Below, piece after piece: positions 7,890 to 15,825 of a DNA stretch of 23,977 nucleotides. This stretch comes from a virus. The notes under the pieces were generated by a model. The model made no database searches and had not been told where the DNA came from. It worked only from the letters and a program-made list of their open reading frames with translations. How positions within the stretch are numbered: position 1 is the first letter of the stretch; every line of letters begins with the position of its first letter. Made by a program: the position numbers and the translations under genes. The stretch lies in IMG/VR virus record IMGVR_UViG_3300025598_000181, positions 1-23,977 of that record, one strand, 5' to 3'.

Positions 7890-8851
7890 TTGCGGAAACC
7901 CTTACTTTTGCTGATGGATTCAACCGACTTTACTTGAGATTGACGGTGATTCGCCCATTGTAACCATTCTGCAGCCGCATCAACATCCATAATGACAGTG
8001 ATAATGCCTTCCTCACGCAGTGCATTGGGATCAACAATGGTTACGCATGCTGGCAGATTGTGGTCTGGGAAGCCCTTTGCATCGGCGAACTCATCGTAAA
8101 CCTTGTAGGCACCGACCCGAATGGCATGCGACCAGAGGCCCGTCATCGGATCTTTAGTGACATTGTAGCCAAAAACGTGTTTGTGGCCACAGACAAGGAT
8201 ATGATCGCGCCAACCCATCTGAGCCGCCTTGGATACGCCGTGGGCTGGGTTCCACTGGCTGTGTCCTTGGAAGTCATGGCGGCAATTGATTCGGATGTCT
8301 CGGCCTTGGCGGTGCTTTAAGTTCAAACGAATGCCGTGATCTTGGTTTGGAGTGCCAATCTGACGGCATAGCCACTTAATAGGATCGTCCGTCCCGCTCC
8401 AGCAGTCGTGATTGCCGTTCACAATGTAAAGCCAATTGACCTTACGCAAGAACCACTCGACAATCATACGGGCCTGCTTTGCCGATGTGGCTTGATTGCC
8501 ATACAGCCGAGCCAGACGGCCAATCCAGTTATTGCGAAGATCACCAACATTGCCAGCCATAAGGTTGGGGGTAATGTTGGTAAGGTTCATGTGATGCTCA
8601 AGCAGCGCAAGGTCACAACCGTCATCGTCAACATGGGGATCACCCATGTGCAGAATGCCATAGACACCGTTTAAGTTGACGTTAAGCGAGACAAGCTTGC
8701 GAGATGTCTTGGCTTCTGCTTTTTGTGTGAATTGCCGCTTGCGCCACTCTATGAGCTCCTCGACGGGCAGGTCACTGTCTGGTAGGTCAATGAAGGTAAA
8801 TTTGTCTGTATAAGCATCTGCATTTAGTTTAGTCGAATTTGCCTTGGACAT
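7886..8851 (-). CDS. Calcineurin-like metallophosphoesterase
   Basis: The protein has 321 residues and all metal-binding motifs of the superfamily in order: GDPH (Asp71, His73), GNVGDLRNN (Asp104), GNHD (Asn147, His148), RHDF (His192), and CGHKH (His223, His225). The domain therefore looks catalytically intact and should bind two divalent metals and cleave a phosphomonoester or phosphodiester. The substrate is not evident. Residues 1-55 are a charged N-terminal extension. No signal peptide or membrane segment is seen, so it acts in the cytoplasm. It is coupled by ATGA to the endolysin gene and lies 31 bases after the holin-like gene, which puts it inside the lysis block. AGGA before the ATG supports the start. 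Confidence 0.92.
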   Translation of the reverse strand: MSKANSTKLNADAYTDKFTFIDLPDSDLPVEELIEWRKRQFTQKAEAKTSRKLVSLNVNLNGVYGILHMGDPHVDDDGCDLALLEHHMNLTNITPNLMAGNVGDLRNNWIGRLARLYGNQATSAKQARMIVEWFLRKVNWLYIVNGNHDCWSGTDDPIKWLCRQIGTPNQDHGIRLNLKHRQGRDIRINCRHDFQGHSQWNPAHGVSKAAQMGWRDHILVCGHKHVFGYNVTKDPMTGLWSHAIRVGAYKVYDEFADAKGFPDHNLPACVTIVDPNALREEGIITVIMDVDAAAEWLQWANHRQSQVKSVESISKSKGFRK

Positions 8852-8882
8852 TTAGTGATCCTACGTTGTTGATTCGGTTGGA

Positions 8883-9404
8883 TTACTTAGACCTTAAATT
8901 GTTTAATGTGTCATCCTTTTGACGGCTACCATTGGAGGAGCCAAACCAAAAACTTAGAACTAAGGTTAACGCAGCATCAAGCGTTCCAAGCACACGAGCG
9001 ACAAGCTCTTTCATCGTCGGCTCAATGACGTGGCTAAAAATGTAAAACTGAATGACAACCCACGCGACGACAACAACAAACGAAAGGATGTCTGGTGTCC
9101 AGTCCTTTGTTTCTATTCGCATTTTTCTTGCCGAATCACGATCTGACGCAGAGATGCGCTCAAGGTCGATGTCGAGGTTCTTCATTTGAACTTTGAAGTT
9201 GTTTTCGGCATTCTTGATGGCCACTATCTGGTCCGGTGAAGCAGATGCAAGAGCCGTATTGATGTCGTCCTCAGAGCCGTTTTCATGACCTAACAAGGCT
9301 GTGGAAAGTGCCTTAACAGCCATACCGGCAACTGGTCCGCCAATTGCTGTTGCGATCGTGGGTGCAATGGTTTCGATGAGAGAGCCAAACTTGCCAAGGT
9401 CCAT
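8883..9404 (-). CDS. Holin-like membrane protein
   Basis: The protein has 173 residues. Residues 12-38 form a hydrophobic or amphipathic N-terminal stretch. The middle is charged (NAENNFKVQMKNLDIDLERI), then SDRDSARKM and KDWTPD precede membrane segment 1 (about 105-126) and membrane segment 2 (about 134-155). It ends with WFGSSNGSRQK. The pattern of D--SAR, TPD, two or three membrane segments and FGSS-GS--K is what I remember for the three-membrane-segment holin family of phages and gene-transfer agents. Such a protein forms the lesion that lets the endolysin out. A GGAG ribosome site lies 9 bases before the ATG. It is the best holin candidate of the three membrane proteins here. Confidence 0.78.
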   Translation of the reverse strand: MDLGKFGSLIETIAPTIATAIGGPVAGMAVKALSTALLGHENGSEDDINTALASASPDQIVAIKNAENNFKVQMKNLDIDLERISASDRDSARKMRIETKDWTPDILSFVVVVAWVVIQFYIFSHVIEPTMKELVARVLGTLDAALTLVLSFWFGSSNGSRQKDDTLNNLRSK

Positions 9405-9409
9405 TATAC

Positions 9410-9877
9410 TTAACTCCGTAAAAGTATAATCCCTATGCCCAGCATTATACTTAACACAAACAAAACAATAGCTGTTACAATACCAGCTTCTTTGATGTCT
9501 TCCAATCTAGCTTCTGCCAAACGCTCTTCTTCATACTTTTGACGTTCAATTTCTTTGCGGATGCTGATCACTTCACGCTGCACTTGATCCCAAGCGGCAA
9601 GACCAAACTGTCCGATAAACATGTTCTTGGCTTTTTCCGCCAAACTAACAGCCTCGGCCTTAGCCGTGTAGCGCTCAATGGCTATCTGTTCCGCTGTCTT
9701 GGTGGAGAATATATTGGTAGACGGCTTTTCAGCGGTCATGTGGGTCAGCTTTGCGACACTACCCCAAAGCTCGGATAGGTCGGCTGCCATGCCTTGTATT
9801 TCTTTACCAGCGGCAATCCCAGCTTGTATGCCCGCATAAGCTGCTTGCGCTGCCGCCAAAATGGTTAATGGATCCAT
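9410..9877 (-). CDS. Conserved phage membrane protein with C-terminal anchor
   Basis: The protein has 155 residues. Residues 1-28 are Ala-rich and helical (ILAAAQAAYAGIQAGIAAGKEIQGM). The centre contains FSTKTAEQIAIERYTAKAEA and FGLAAWDQVQREVISIRKEIER. A long charged helix (about 95-128) leads into one membrane segment at 131-153. Proteins of this layout are common beside holin-like genes in uncultured phages, to my memory, but have no agreed function. The anchor at the C-terminus with a long helical domain ahead of it differs from a classic inner-membrane spanin, whose anchor is N-terminal. It starts with a one-base overlap (TAATG) on the upstream gene. It may assist lysis or superinfection control. 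Confidence 0.75.
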   Translation of the reverse strand: MDPLTILAAAQAAYAGIQAGIAAGKEIQGMAADLSELWGSVAKLTHMTAEKPSTNIFSTKTAEQIAIERYTAKAEAVSLAEKAKNMFIGQFGLAAWDQVQREVISIRKEIERQKYEEERLAEARLEDIKEAGIVTAIVLFVLSIMLGIGIILLRS

Positions 9878-10071
9878 TACGACCCATCCATTTTACGCTT
9901 TGTTGCTTCCTTATATGCTTTGTAGCTGCGGTAAAGTAAAAGGCCCGTACCAAGGATAGCCATGAGTAGGTGCAGCCATGCGTTCAATTCTGCCGCCCAG
10001 ATGGGCATCGTAATCGCTCCTCCAGCAAGTGAGGCATCTATAACTGTGTCGTGTTCCTGCTGGTTGCTCAT
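9877..10071 (-). CDS. Small single-membrane-segment protein, holin candidate
   Basis: This 64-residue protein has an acidic N-terminus (MSNQQEHDTVIDASLAGG), a hydrophobic patch at residues 13-27, one clear membrane segment at about 31-47 (AWLHLLMAILGTGLLLY) and a strongly basic tail (YKEATKRKMDGS). Size, charge layout and position fit a small holin or holin partner. With three membrane proteins in a row, the assignment among them is uncertain. The ATG is preceded by AAGG and the stop is shared with the next start through TAATG. Confidence 0.72.
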   Translation of the reverse strand: MSNQQEHDTVIDASLAGGAITMPIWAAELNAWLHLLMAILGTGLLLYRSYKAYKEATKRKMDGS

Positions 10072-10087
10072 GGCTGCACCTTAAATT

Positions 10088-10258
10088 TTACTGGGCCGGT
10101 GGCTGTGGCGCTTCGGCAGCTTGGGCTTTTGCCAGCTCTTCGGCACCTTGTTTCTGAAGTTTTTCAACCAAATCCTTCACTTCTGCATACGGACGGGCTG
10201 CAACAGCGTTCAAGATGTAGTTCACTTCATCAACAGTCAAAGTCAAATTGATAGTCAT
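10088..10258 (-). CDS. Small conserved phage protein (56 residues)
   Basis: The reading frame starts at ATG 10258 with AAGGA 7 bases upstream and ends with TAA at 10088. The protein begins MTINLTLTVDEVNYILNAVA, continues with ARPYAEVKDLVEKLQKQG and ends in an Ala/Pro-rich tail. The N-terminal half predicts a strand followed by two helices. I recall proteins with this EVNYIL and PYAEV pattern near the fibre and lysis genes of many aquatic phages, always without assigned function. It is not shadowed by a larger frame, fits tightly between its neighbours and has a good ribosome site, so I regard it as real. Confidence 0.78.
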   Translation of the reverse strand: MTINLTLTVDEVNYILNAVAARPYAEVKDLVEKLQKQGAEELAKAQAAEAPQPPAQ

Positions 10259-10270
10259 TTTACGTTCCTT

Positions 10271-11095
10271 TTAGTTCCATGATATGTAAATGCGACCGTC
10301 AGATCCAGTGCCGCCGTATGGATAGTTCCCACTATTGGGAGATGTACCACTTACGCCACCTTGACCAACAATCGCGTTTATCGTTGCGCCTACGGTTAAC
10401 TGTCCGGGGTAAAACACAGATTGTGCATATCCCCCAGATCCTGCGCCGCCAGCAGCCGCAGGAAACTTACCACCAAAGTCATAGTAAAATCCAGCACCGC
10501 CGCCACCCGGAAATGTTCCACTTGGAGCGGGAGTTTGTCTATATCCCGGATCCACGTTACCACCACCATAAGGAGCGCCAGCACCAGTACCTACTACACC
10601 ATAACTTGTTGTTACGCCATTATTACCAGTAATAGATGACACATTTCCGTAGGCACTTCCCCCAGTTCCGCCTGCAGCAAACTCATTGCCGCCGTTACGA
10701 TCTGTCCCTGCCATTTGACCGCCAGTGCCGCCATTGGCATAATAACCGGCAAATGAAGATTGACCGCCAGTCGTTGAGTAATTAGCTAAGTTGCCATAAC
10801 CACCGCCGCCACCACCAGCGCCCCAAATTTGAACGGTCAATGAGTTTCTAAACAGCGGGACAACAAACCCATATGTGCCGTAGGATGTATAATCTACCGC
10901 ACCAGAAGATGCTGGGTCATTAGGCTGTTTGTTGTAAAAGTCTGACAAGCTAATCGTGCCAGAAGAAAAATAGCCAGTATTCAATGAGTTAGGCTGATAC
11001 CAAACTGTGCCACGATAAGCATTAAGATTTGCGCCCCGCCCAAAGACGTTGTTTATGTCGTTAATAGATATGGTTCCGCTAACCGGCGTTGCCAT
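10271..11095 (-). CDS. Glycine-rich tail fibre / adhesin
   Basis: The protein has 274 residues. The N-terminal 57 residues (MATPVSGTISINDINNVFG, then GTISLSDFYNKQ) match the attachment segment common to short glycine-rich phage fibres, where ISIND and ISLSD repeats are typical. Residues about 88-255 are glycine-rich, with GAGGGGGGYG, GGTGG and GGGAG clusters separated by Tyr, Asn and Ser. Glycine-rich domains of this kind can form polyglycine-II sheets that carry receptor-binding loops, as in phage S16 gp38. The C-terminus is GTGSDGRIYISWN, the usual closing strand of these domains. It starts with a one-base overlap on the S74 fibre gene. It probably binds the host surface. Confidence 0.78.
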   Translation of the reverse strand: MATPVSGTISINDINNVFGRGANLNAYRGTVWYQPNSLNTGYFSSGTISLSDFYNKQPNDPASSGAVDYTSYGTYGFVVPLFRNSLTVQIWGAGGGGGGYGNLANYSTTGGQSSFAGYYANGGTGGQMAGTDRNGGNEFAAGGTGGSAYGNVSSITGNNGVTTSYGVVGTGAGAPYGGGNVDPGYRQTPAPSGTFPGGGGAGFYYDFGGKFPAAAGGAGSGGYAQSVFYPGQLTVGATINAIVGQGGVSGTSPNSGNYPYGGTGSDGRIYISWN

Positions 11096-12201
11096 TATCT
11101 AGCCTCCAAAGTTTCCACTTTAGCAGACAATTCTTTAATCGCTTGTATTAACAAGGGAACAAGTCGCTCATATCGCACGGTCAAGTATTTGTTATCTATT
11201 GGAGCGGGTGCAACAATTTCTGGCATGATTGCTTCTACTTGCTGCGCGGATACACCAACTTCGCGTACCTTTTCGTACCCAAACCCAATGGCTGTATCGT
11301 TAGGTTCATAATAAAAACCGCTAAGAGAATTGACCTTATCCAATGCATTAGCAATCACGCCCAAGTTTACTTTTAACCGGTCATCAGAATAGTAAGCCGT
11401 TACGTTACCAGTCGCTGTGATGGCCCCTGTCACAGATAAGCCAGAGCTAAATGATCCCGATGTTGCAGATACAGAACCACCAGACACGTTTGTCGCGGTT
11501 GTGGCACTTGTAGCGGTAGCAGCATTGCCAGAAATGCTAATGCCATATGTGCTGCCATTGTTATACACGCCATTGGTAACCGTAGCGGCATTGCCAGATA
11601 TGTTAATGCCCCAAGTGCCCGAAGCACCCGTTCCAGTAGGTGTTGGCGGTGTATAACCTAAAGCGGTCGTTACGTCACCCGATGTCAAGGATACGGCACC
11701 CGTGCGGGTATTGAAAGACAGCACGCCCGTATTGCTGATCGTCGGGTTATTGCCAGCACTGATTGAGATACCGGCACCAGCATTCAATTGCAGGCGCACG
11801 TCATCAGCGTAAGTAATGTTTGTGCCGTCAGAAAAAATAAACGAACTTTGGGTTAGCCCGTTCCCGCCAGAAGCTGTCACATAAGTGCCGCCGCCAGCAG
11901 AGGCCAGAGTGACAGTGTAAGCGCCCGTGGTGGTGTTCTGGACAATGAAGAAGCCACCGACACCGGCTGGAAAGTAAATGGTGACGTTTGCCGACAATAG
12001 ACCCGTTAACTTAATGCGGGCATTTTGGCAGTTGGTTTGTGTCAAATTGACATTGGCGTTCGTAAGCGCAATCGAATAAGTGCTACCCAAGGACGAATCA
12101 ACTACGTCCATGTCGCTGTTAAGCGGCACGTTCCACGAGTTAACGTAGTCGTTGTATCCCGGCTTTTCCAAGCCCTTATTGGTTGTGTACGAACTGGCCA
12201 T
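11095..12201 (-). CDS. Tail fibre with C-terminal S74 intramolecular chaperone
   Basis: The protein has 368 residues. The N-terminal part (MASSYTTNKGLEKPGYNDYVNSW followed by LNSDMDVVDSSLGS) is a fibre-attachment segment found in many phage fibres. Residues 60-260 are beta-rich Thr/Ser/Gly repeats, including NISGNAATVT and SISGNAATAT. The C-terminal S74 domain starts at Ser272: SDDRLK, with Ser272 and Lys277 as the expected self-cleavage dyad. It continues with VREVGVSAQQVEAIMPEIV and a coiled coil (LLIQAIKELSAKVETLEAR). In the family, this domain helps the trimer fold and then cuts itself off, leaving a mature fibre of about 271 residues. A stop-start TAATG joins it to the next gene. Confidence 0.88.
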   Translation of the reverse strand: MASSYTTNKGLEKPGYNDYVNSWNVPLNSDMDVVDSSLGSTYSIALTNANVNLTQTNCQNARIKLTGLLSANVTIYFPAGVGGFFIVQNTTTGAYTVTLASAGGGTYVTASGGNGLTQSSFIFSDGTNITYADDVRLQLNAGAGISISAGNNPTISNTGVLSFNTRTGAVSLTSGDVTTALGYTPPTPTGTGASGTWGINISGNAATVTNGVYNNGSTYGISISGNAATATSATTATNVSGGSVSATSGSFSSGLSVTGAITATGNVTAYYSDDRLKVNLGVIANALDKVNSLSGFYYEPNDTAIGFGYEKVREVGVSAQQVEAIMPEIVAPAPIDNKYLTVRYERLVPLLIQAIKELSAKVETLEAR

Positions 12202-12202
12202 T

Positions 12203-12544
12203 TTAATTCACCCAAGGCAGCGGAGGAGAAATCGGGTTGGGGCTAATTTGTTGCGCGATCTGATTGTCAATGTTTGCCTCATATGCAGCCACTTGTGCTG
12301 GTCCGAGGGCCGTTGTAACCCACCCCACCACTTGCGCTTGTGTAAGCTGCGCGTATGGCGTAAATGGCTCACCAGCATCATACTTTACATTGACCGTTCC
12401 GTAAACCGAGCCAGTGTGAGGTGTTGGCGTTGCGCCGTCAGACCCGCTCAGTGTCCAGTGGATGGTCGTAACAACATCCGTCTCACCCGCATAAGCTGGA
12501 TAGCAGTCTAATTGAGTGATCGTCCAAGTGTATGTGTTGGCCAT
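12203..12544 (-). CDS. Small conserved fibre-region protein (113 residues)
   Basis: The protein starts MANTYTWTITQLDCYPAYAG and continues with DVVTTIHWTLSGSDG and GSVYGTVNVKY, a beta-rich first half. The second half is helical (LTQAQVVGWVTTALGPAQVAAYEANIDNQI) and ends in a proline-rich tail (SPNPISPPLPWVN). I know this family as an uncharacterised phage domain found beside fibre genes. It lies between the two S74 fibre genes, overlapping the upstream one by one base. A cap, tip or assembly factor for a fibre is plausible, but no residue pattern proves it. Confidence 0.78.
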   Translation of the reverse strand: MANTYTWTITQLDCYPAYAGETDVVTTIHWTLSGSDGATPTPHTGSVYGTVNVKYDAGEPFTPYAQLTQAQVVGWVTTALGPAQVAAYEANIDNQIAQQISPNPISPPLPWVN

Positions 12545-15500
12545 TACTTTTTCTCCAGTGTGGCGATACGAGTTTCAAGGGCATCAATCTTTGCGACTGC
12601 TTCTTGAAGGGCTTTGACAAGACGCGCCTCTGTTTTTGACCAACCAGTAATCATCAACATGCCGTCCTCGCGTTCACCCACTACATCTGGGTAAACGGTT
12701 TGCATCTCTTGCGCGACAAACCCTATCTGGTGACCGCCACCTTCAGATGAAATATAATCAAATTCAACAGGTTTAAGTGCCAAAATTTTGTCAAGCTGCG
12801 GTGGAAGTTGTGTAATGTTTTGTTTTATCCTTTGGTCCGAAGTTGACCCAAATGCCGCCGTATTTGCCCCGTTGGCGTTTATTTGCCCGCAAGCAGCAGC
12901 AGAATTGTTAACATAGAATTTTTGGAATACTTGCGATGTCGTTGTATTGTTATCGTATTTAACAATCAAAACAGCAGCTTGGCTAACATCTCCGGCCGCG
13001 CCAGTATCAAACCGCCCAACAGCATTAACGGCTCCGGCGTTTACATAAAATTTAGCGTTTGCAGATGTTGACCCCACCAGCAGATTGCCGGAGGAGTCAA
13101 TACGCATACGTTCAAAACCGTTGGTGTGGAATGTTTCAACGGTTGAAGCACCGACAGCAGCAAGGCGAAACTCGCCAGAGAGCGCCAACATTGTTCCTGT
13201 GCGAGTGCCGCCGACATTCAAATCATATACTGCGGTGGTTGTGGCATTCAATGTCAAAGCATTATTACCAGCGCCATAAGCGTTAGGCGATGTCGTTCCA
13301 ATCCCCACATTCTGAGACGCATCAATGTATAAGGCAGTCGTATTATTTGACTGCAAGGTCAGTGCATTGCCTGTACCAGAATTGATTGTAGCAATAATTG
13401 GGGTTGTAATGGTTGGCGATGTTTGCAAAACAATCCCGCCCGACCCAGTGACGTTTTGGCCTAGTGCCGTTTGCACACCCGTACCAAAGGCCGAAATGCC
13501 TGTTCCACCGTTGGCAACAGGCAAAATACCAGTGACACCAGTTGTCAAAGGCAAACCCGTGGCATTAGTTAATACAGCCGCAGATGGCGTACCCAAATTA
13601 GGCGTTGTCAATGTAGGTGACGTTTGTAAAACAATACCGCCAGATCCTGTCACAGCGTTACCAATAGCTGCAATAACACCCGCGCCGGTTGTAGTCGTAG
13701 CAGGAGCAGCGCCCACTCCACCGCCTATGACGATGGCATTAGCAGCCAAAGCAGCAGAAGAAGCCCAAGTAGTGCCAGAACTAAAATAAGGGATGCCACC
13801 AGAAGTACCCGCAACAGTTAGAGCCAATGTGCCCGATGTCGTAATAGGCGACCCAGACACCGAAATAATACCACCAGTAAATGTTTGAGCCACACTTGTC
13901 ACTGTACCGGCATAAGTTGATGACCATGAGGCAGTTGTGCCGTTTGATGTCAGCACGGTGCCAGCAGCACCAATCCCCAATCGAGTAGAGCTATTTGTGC
14001 CATTCCCTACTATAAGATCGCCAACACTTGTGATTGGTGAAAGCGCATTAAAGGAAGCTGATGTGGTTGTTTGTCCTGTGCCGCCAGATGCAATTGGCAG
14101 CGTGCCAGTCGTTAACGCAGAGCTTGAAATGGCATAAACCGCACCGCCAGATGTAAAAGATGTTAAACCAGTTCCGCCATTGCCTACCGCTAAAGTTCCA
14201 GTCACACCGGCTGTTAAACTAACTTGCGCCCAAGATGCAGTTGTTCCATTGCTAACCAAAGAATAATTAGATGTTCCGATAGCAAGACGAGTAGCACTAT
14301 TGGTTCCGTTCCCAATAATCAAATCGCCCGCAGTTGTAATTGGCGACAAAGCATTGAAGGCAGCAGTCTTAGTTGTGGCTCCAGTACCACCATTAGCAAT
14401 ATTTAATGTTCCGCCTAATACAACTGCTCCAGTTGTAGAAGATGAAGGAGTAAACCCAGTTGTTCCTGCGCTAAATGAAGTTGTTACACCATCGGCATTG
14501 ATTGTAATGCTACCAGAAGCATTAACAATACTAACCCCCGTCCCAGCCGTTAATGTGGCTAAGGCATAGGAATTTGTGCTAGTGCCGATTAACAATTGCC
14601 CAGTTGTTGGAGCTGTAGAAAGACCAGTTCCACCGTGCGAAATGGTAACAGAACCTGTGTTGATTTGTGATGCATCAATGGCAATCATAGCGCTTGATGC
14701 AGCCGTTAATCTTCCTTGTGCGTCAACAGTAAATGTAGGAACAGCAGAAGACGACCCATAAGAGCCAGCTGTAACAGCTGTATTGGCTAAATTTATCGTA
14801 CCAGAAACAGTGATCGGTCCGCCTGTTAATCCAGTCCCAGTATTGATTTGAGTTACTGTTCCAGCGCCCGTAACAGTTGCCCAAGAAGGATTAGCGCCAG
14901 CACCACCAGTTTGCAACAATTGACCAGCCAAACCGGGGTTTAAAGGCTGCCAATTAGAGGCAGCACGATAAAGCAATTGACCCTGCGTATTGCCAATTGC
15001 GTAGTCAATTAAAGACGACAGCGAGACACCCGTTGGAGCGGCATTGACACCCGTCTCGTTAGCAAGAATGTAGCCGCTTGTGATAGGCGACAAAGACAGC
15101 GTTCTATTGGCGGACAAGTCACCGCCGCCAGTCAATCCCGACCCAGCAGTAATTGTGCGGCTTGTCGGCACAGCGCCGATTGTGGCTGGCGTAATAGCGC
15201 TTGTAGATGCCGAGGTAAGGCGGCCATACGAATCAACCGTAAATGTTGCAACGTCTGCGCCATCACCATATGAACCAGCCGTCACACCAGTTGTCGGTAA
15301 TGAAATTGTCCCCGATGTGGTAATCGTGCCGCCGTTCAAGCCAGCGCCAGCCGTAATGCTTGTTACGGTACCAGATCCGAACCCTTGGCTCTTAACATAT
15401 GCCGTTGTGGCAATGGTTGTGCTATTATCACTTGTCAGTGGAGTTGGAGCAGTTGGCGTTCCAGTGAACGCAGGTGACGCAAGAGGCGCACCAGCAATAA

Positions 15501-15825
15501 GCGACAGCACTTGCGGACCGGTAAGGTCTTGTGGATTGGCCGAGCCAGCAGTGTTGTTGCCTTTGATTGTAAGAGTAGCCATGGGCGCAAGATAGGCATT
15601 AGTAATCCCACTTGATTGCAGCCCGATGGTGCCAGTCGTGGTAATGGTGCCGCCAGAAAGTGGCGCAGATGCTGTAATAGAGGTAACAGTTCCATTAGTT
15701 GCTGCCAAATTGGCAATCTGCTGGGCCGTAACGCGCACGGTCGTATTGCTTTGGACAGCAGGAATTACTTCCGCCCCAGTAAGGGAAATGGCTGCGGGTA
15801 GATTGGTTATCGGTGTGTTAGACAT
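12544..15825 (-). CDS. Long tail fibre with repeats and C-terminal S74 chaperone
   Basis: At 1093 residues this is the largest complete protein here. Residues 1-45 (MSNTPITNLPAAISLTGAEV, then RVTAQQIANL) are a familiar fibre-attachment start. Residues 45-800 are Gly/Thr/Ser-rich beta repeats with recurring GTVTSI, NGGTG, NALSPIT and TNATGLPLTTGVTG units; a 59-residue unit occurs at 476-534 and 578-636. Residues 800-990 carry the fibre-shaft pattern ALYIDASQNVGIGTTSP and RMRIDSSGNLLVGST. The S74 domain starts at Ser996 (SDQRIK, dyad partner Lys1001), with HQIGFVAQEMQTVYPDVV and a closing coiled coil (ALETRIATLEKK). Self-cleavage would leave about 995 residues in a trimeric fibre. The start overlaps the upstream gene by 8 bases. 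Confidence 0.9.
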   Translation of the reverse strand: MSNTPITNLPAAISLTGAEVIPAVQSNTTVRVTAQQIANLAATNGTVTSITASAPLSGGTITTTGTIGLQSSGITNAYLAPMATLTIKGNNTAGSANPQDLTGPQVLSLIAGAPLASPAFTGTPTAPTPLTSDNSTTIATTAYVKSQGFGSGTVTSITAGAGLNGGTITTSGTISLPTTGVTAGSYGDGADVATFTVDSYGRLTSASTSAITPATIGAVPTSRTITAGSGLTGGGDLSANRTLSLSPITSGYILANETGVNAAPTGVSLSSLIDYAIGNTQGQLLYRAASNWQPLNPGLAGQLLQTGGAGANPSWATVTGAGTVTQINTGTGLTGGPITVSGTINLANTAVTAGSYGSSSAVPTFTVDAQGRLTAASSAMIAIDASQINTGSVTISHGGTGLSTAPTTGQLLIGTSTNSYALATLTAGTGVSIVNASGSITINADGVTTSFSAGTTGFTPSSSTTGAVVLGGTLNIANGGTGATTKTAAFNALSPITTAGDLIIGNGTNSATRLAIGTSNYSLVSNGTTASWAQVSLTAGVTGTLAVGNGGTGLTSFTSGGAVYAISSSALTTGTLPIASGGTGQTTTSASFNALSPITSVGDLIVGNGTNSSTRLGIGAAGTVLTSNGTTASWSSTYAGTVTSVAQTFTGGIISVSGSPITTSGTLALTVAGTSGGIPYFSSGTTWASSAALAANAIVIGGGVGAAPATTTTGAGVIAAIGNAVTGSGGIVLQTSPTLTTPNLGTPSAAVLTNATGLPLTTGVTGILPVANGGTGISAFGTGVQTALGQNVTGSGGIVLQTSPTITTPIIATINSGTGNALTLQSNNTTALYIDASQNVGIGTTSPNAYGAGNNALTLNATTTAVYDLNVGGTRTGTMLALSGEFRLAAVGASTVETFHTNGFERMRIDSSGNLLVGSTSANAKFYVNAGAVNAVGRFDTGAAGDVSQAAVLIVKYDNNTTTSQVFQKFYVNNSAAACGQINANGANTAAFGSTSDQRIKQNITQLPPQLDKILALKPVEFDYISSEGGGHQIGFVAQEMQTVYPDVVGEREDGMLMITGWSKTEARLVKALQEAVAKIDALETRIATLEKK
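13660..13821 (-). repeat. Fibre block shared with 18101-18262
   Basis: This encodes 54 residues (LTVAGTSGGIPYFSS, then TWASSAALAANAI, then GGGVGAAP) of the long S74 fibre. The same block occurs in the fibre gene at 17774-19108, with 42 of 54 residues identical by eye. The DNA differs at many third positions, so the copies are old or came by transfer from diverged phages. Confidence 0.8.
13918..14094 (-). repeat. 59-residue internal fibre repeat, copy 2
   Basis: This encodes IASGGTGQTTTSASFNALSP, ITSVGDLIVGNGTNSSTRLG and onward to NGTTASWSS (residues 578-636 of the long S74 fibre). It is separated from copy 1 by 43 residues of other beta repeats. Confidence 0.8.
14224..14400 (-). repeat. 59-residue internal fibre repeat, copy 1
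   Basis: This encodes IANGGTGATTKTAAFNALSP, ITTAGDLIIGNGTNSATRLA and onward to NGTTASWAQ (residues 476-534 of the long S74 fibre). It matches copy 2 at 13918-14094 in about 41 of 59 positions. Confidence 0.8.

Noticed and set aside
9410-9877. Inner-membrane spanin
   Set aside because: The membrane segment is at the C-terminus and no outer-membrane lipoprotein partner with a lipobox was recognised nearby.
13325-13789. 154-residue plus-strand frame, and others over the fibre genes (such as 17949-18389, 18465-18881, 15080-15595)
   Set aside because: These are antisense shadows of Gly/Thr/Ser repeat codons, giving Val/Pro/Ala-rich products with no recognisable motif.
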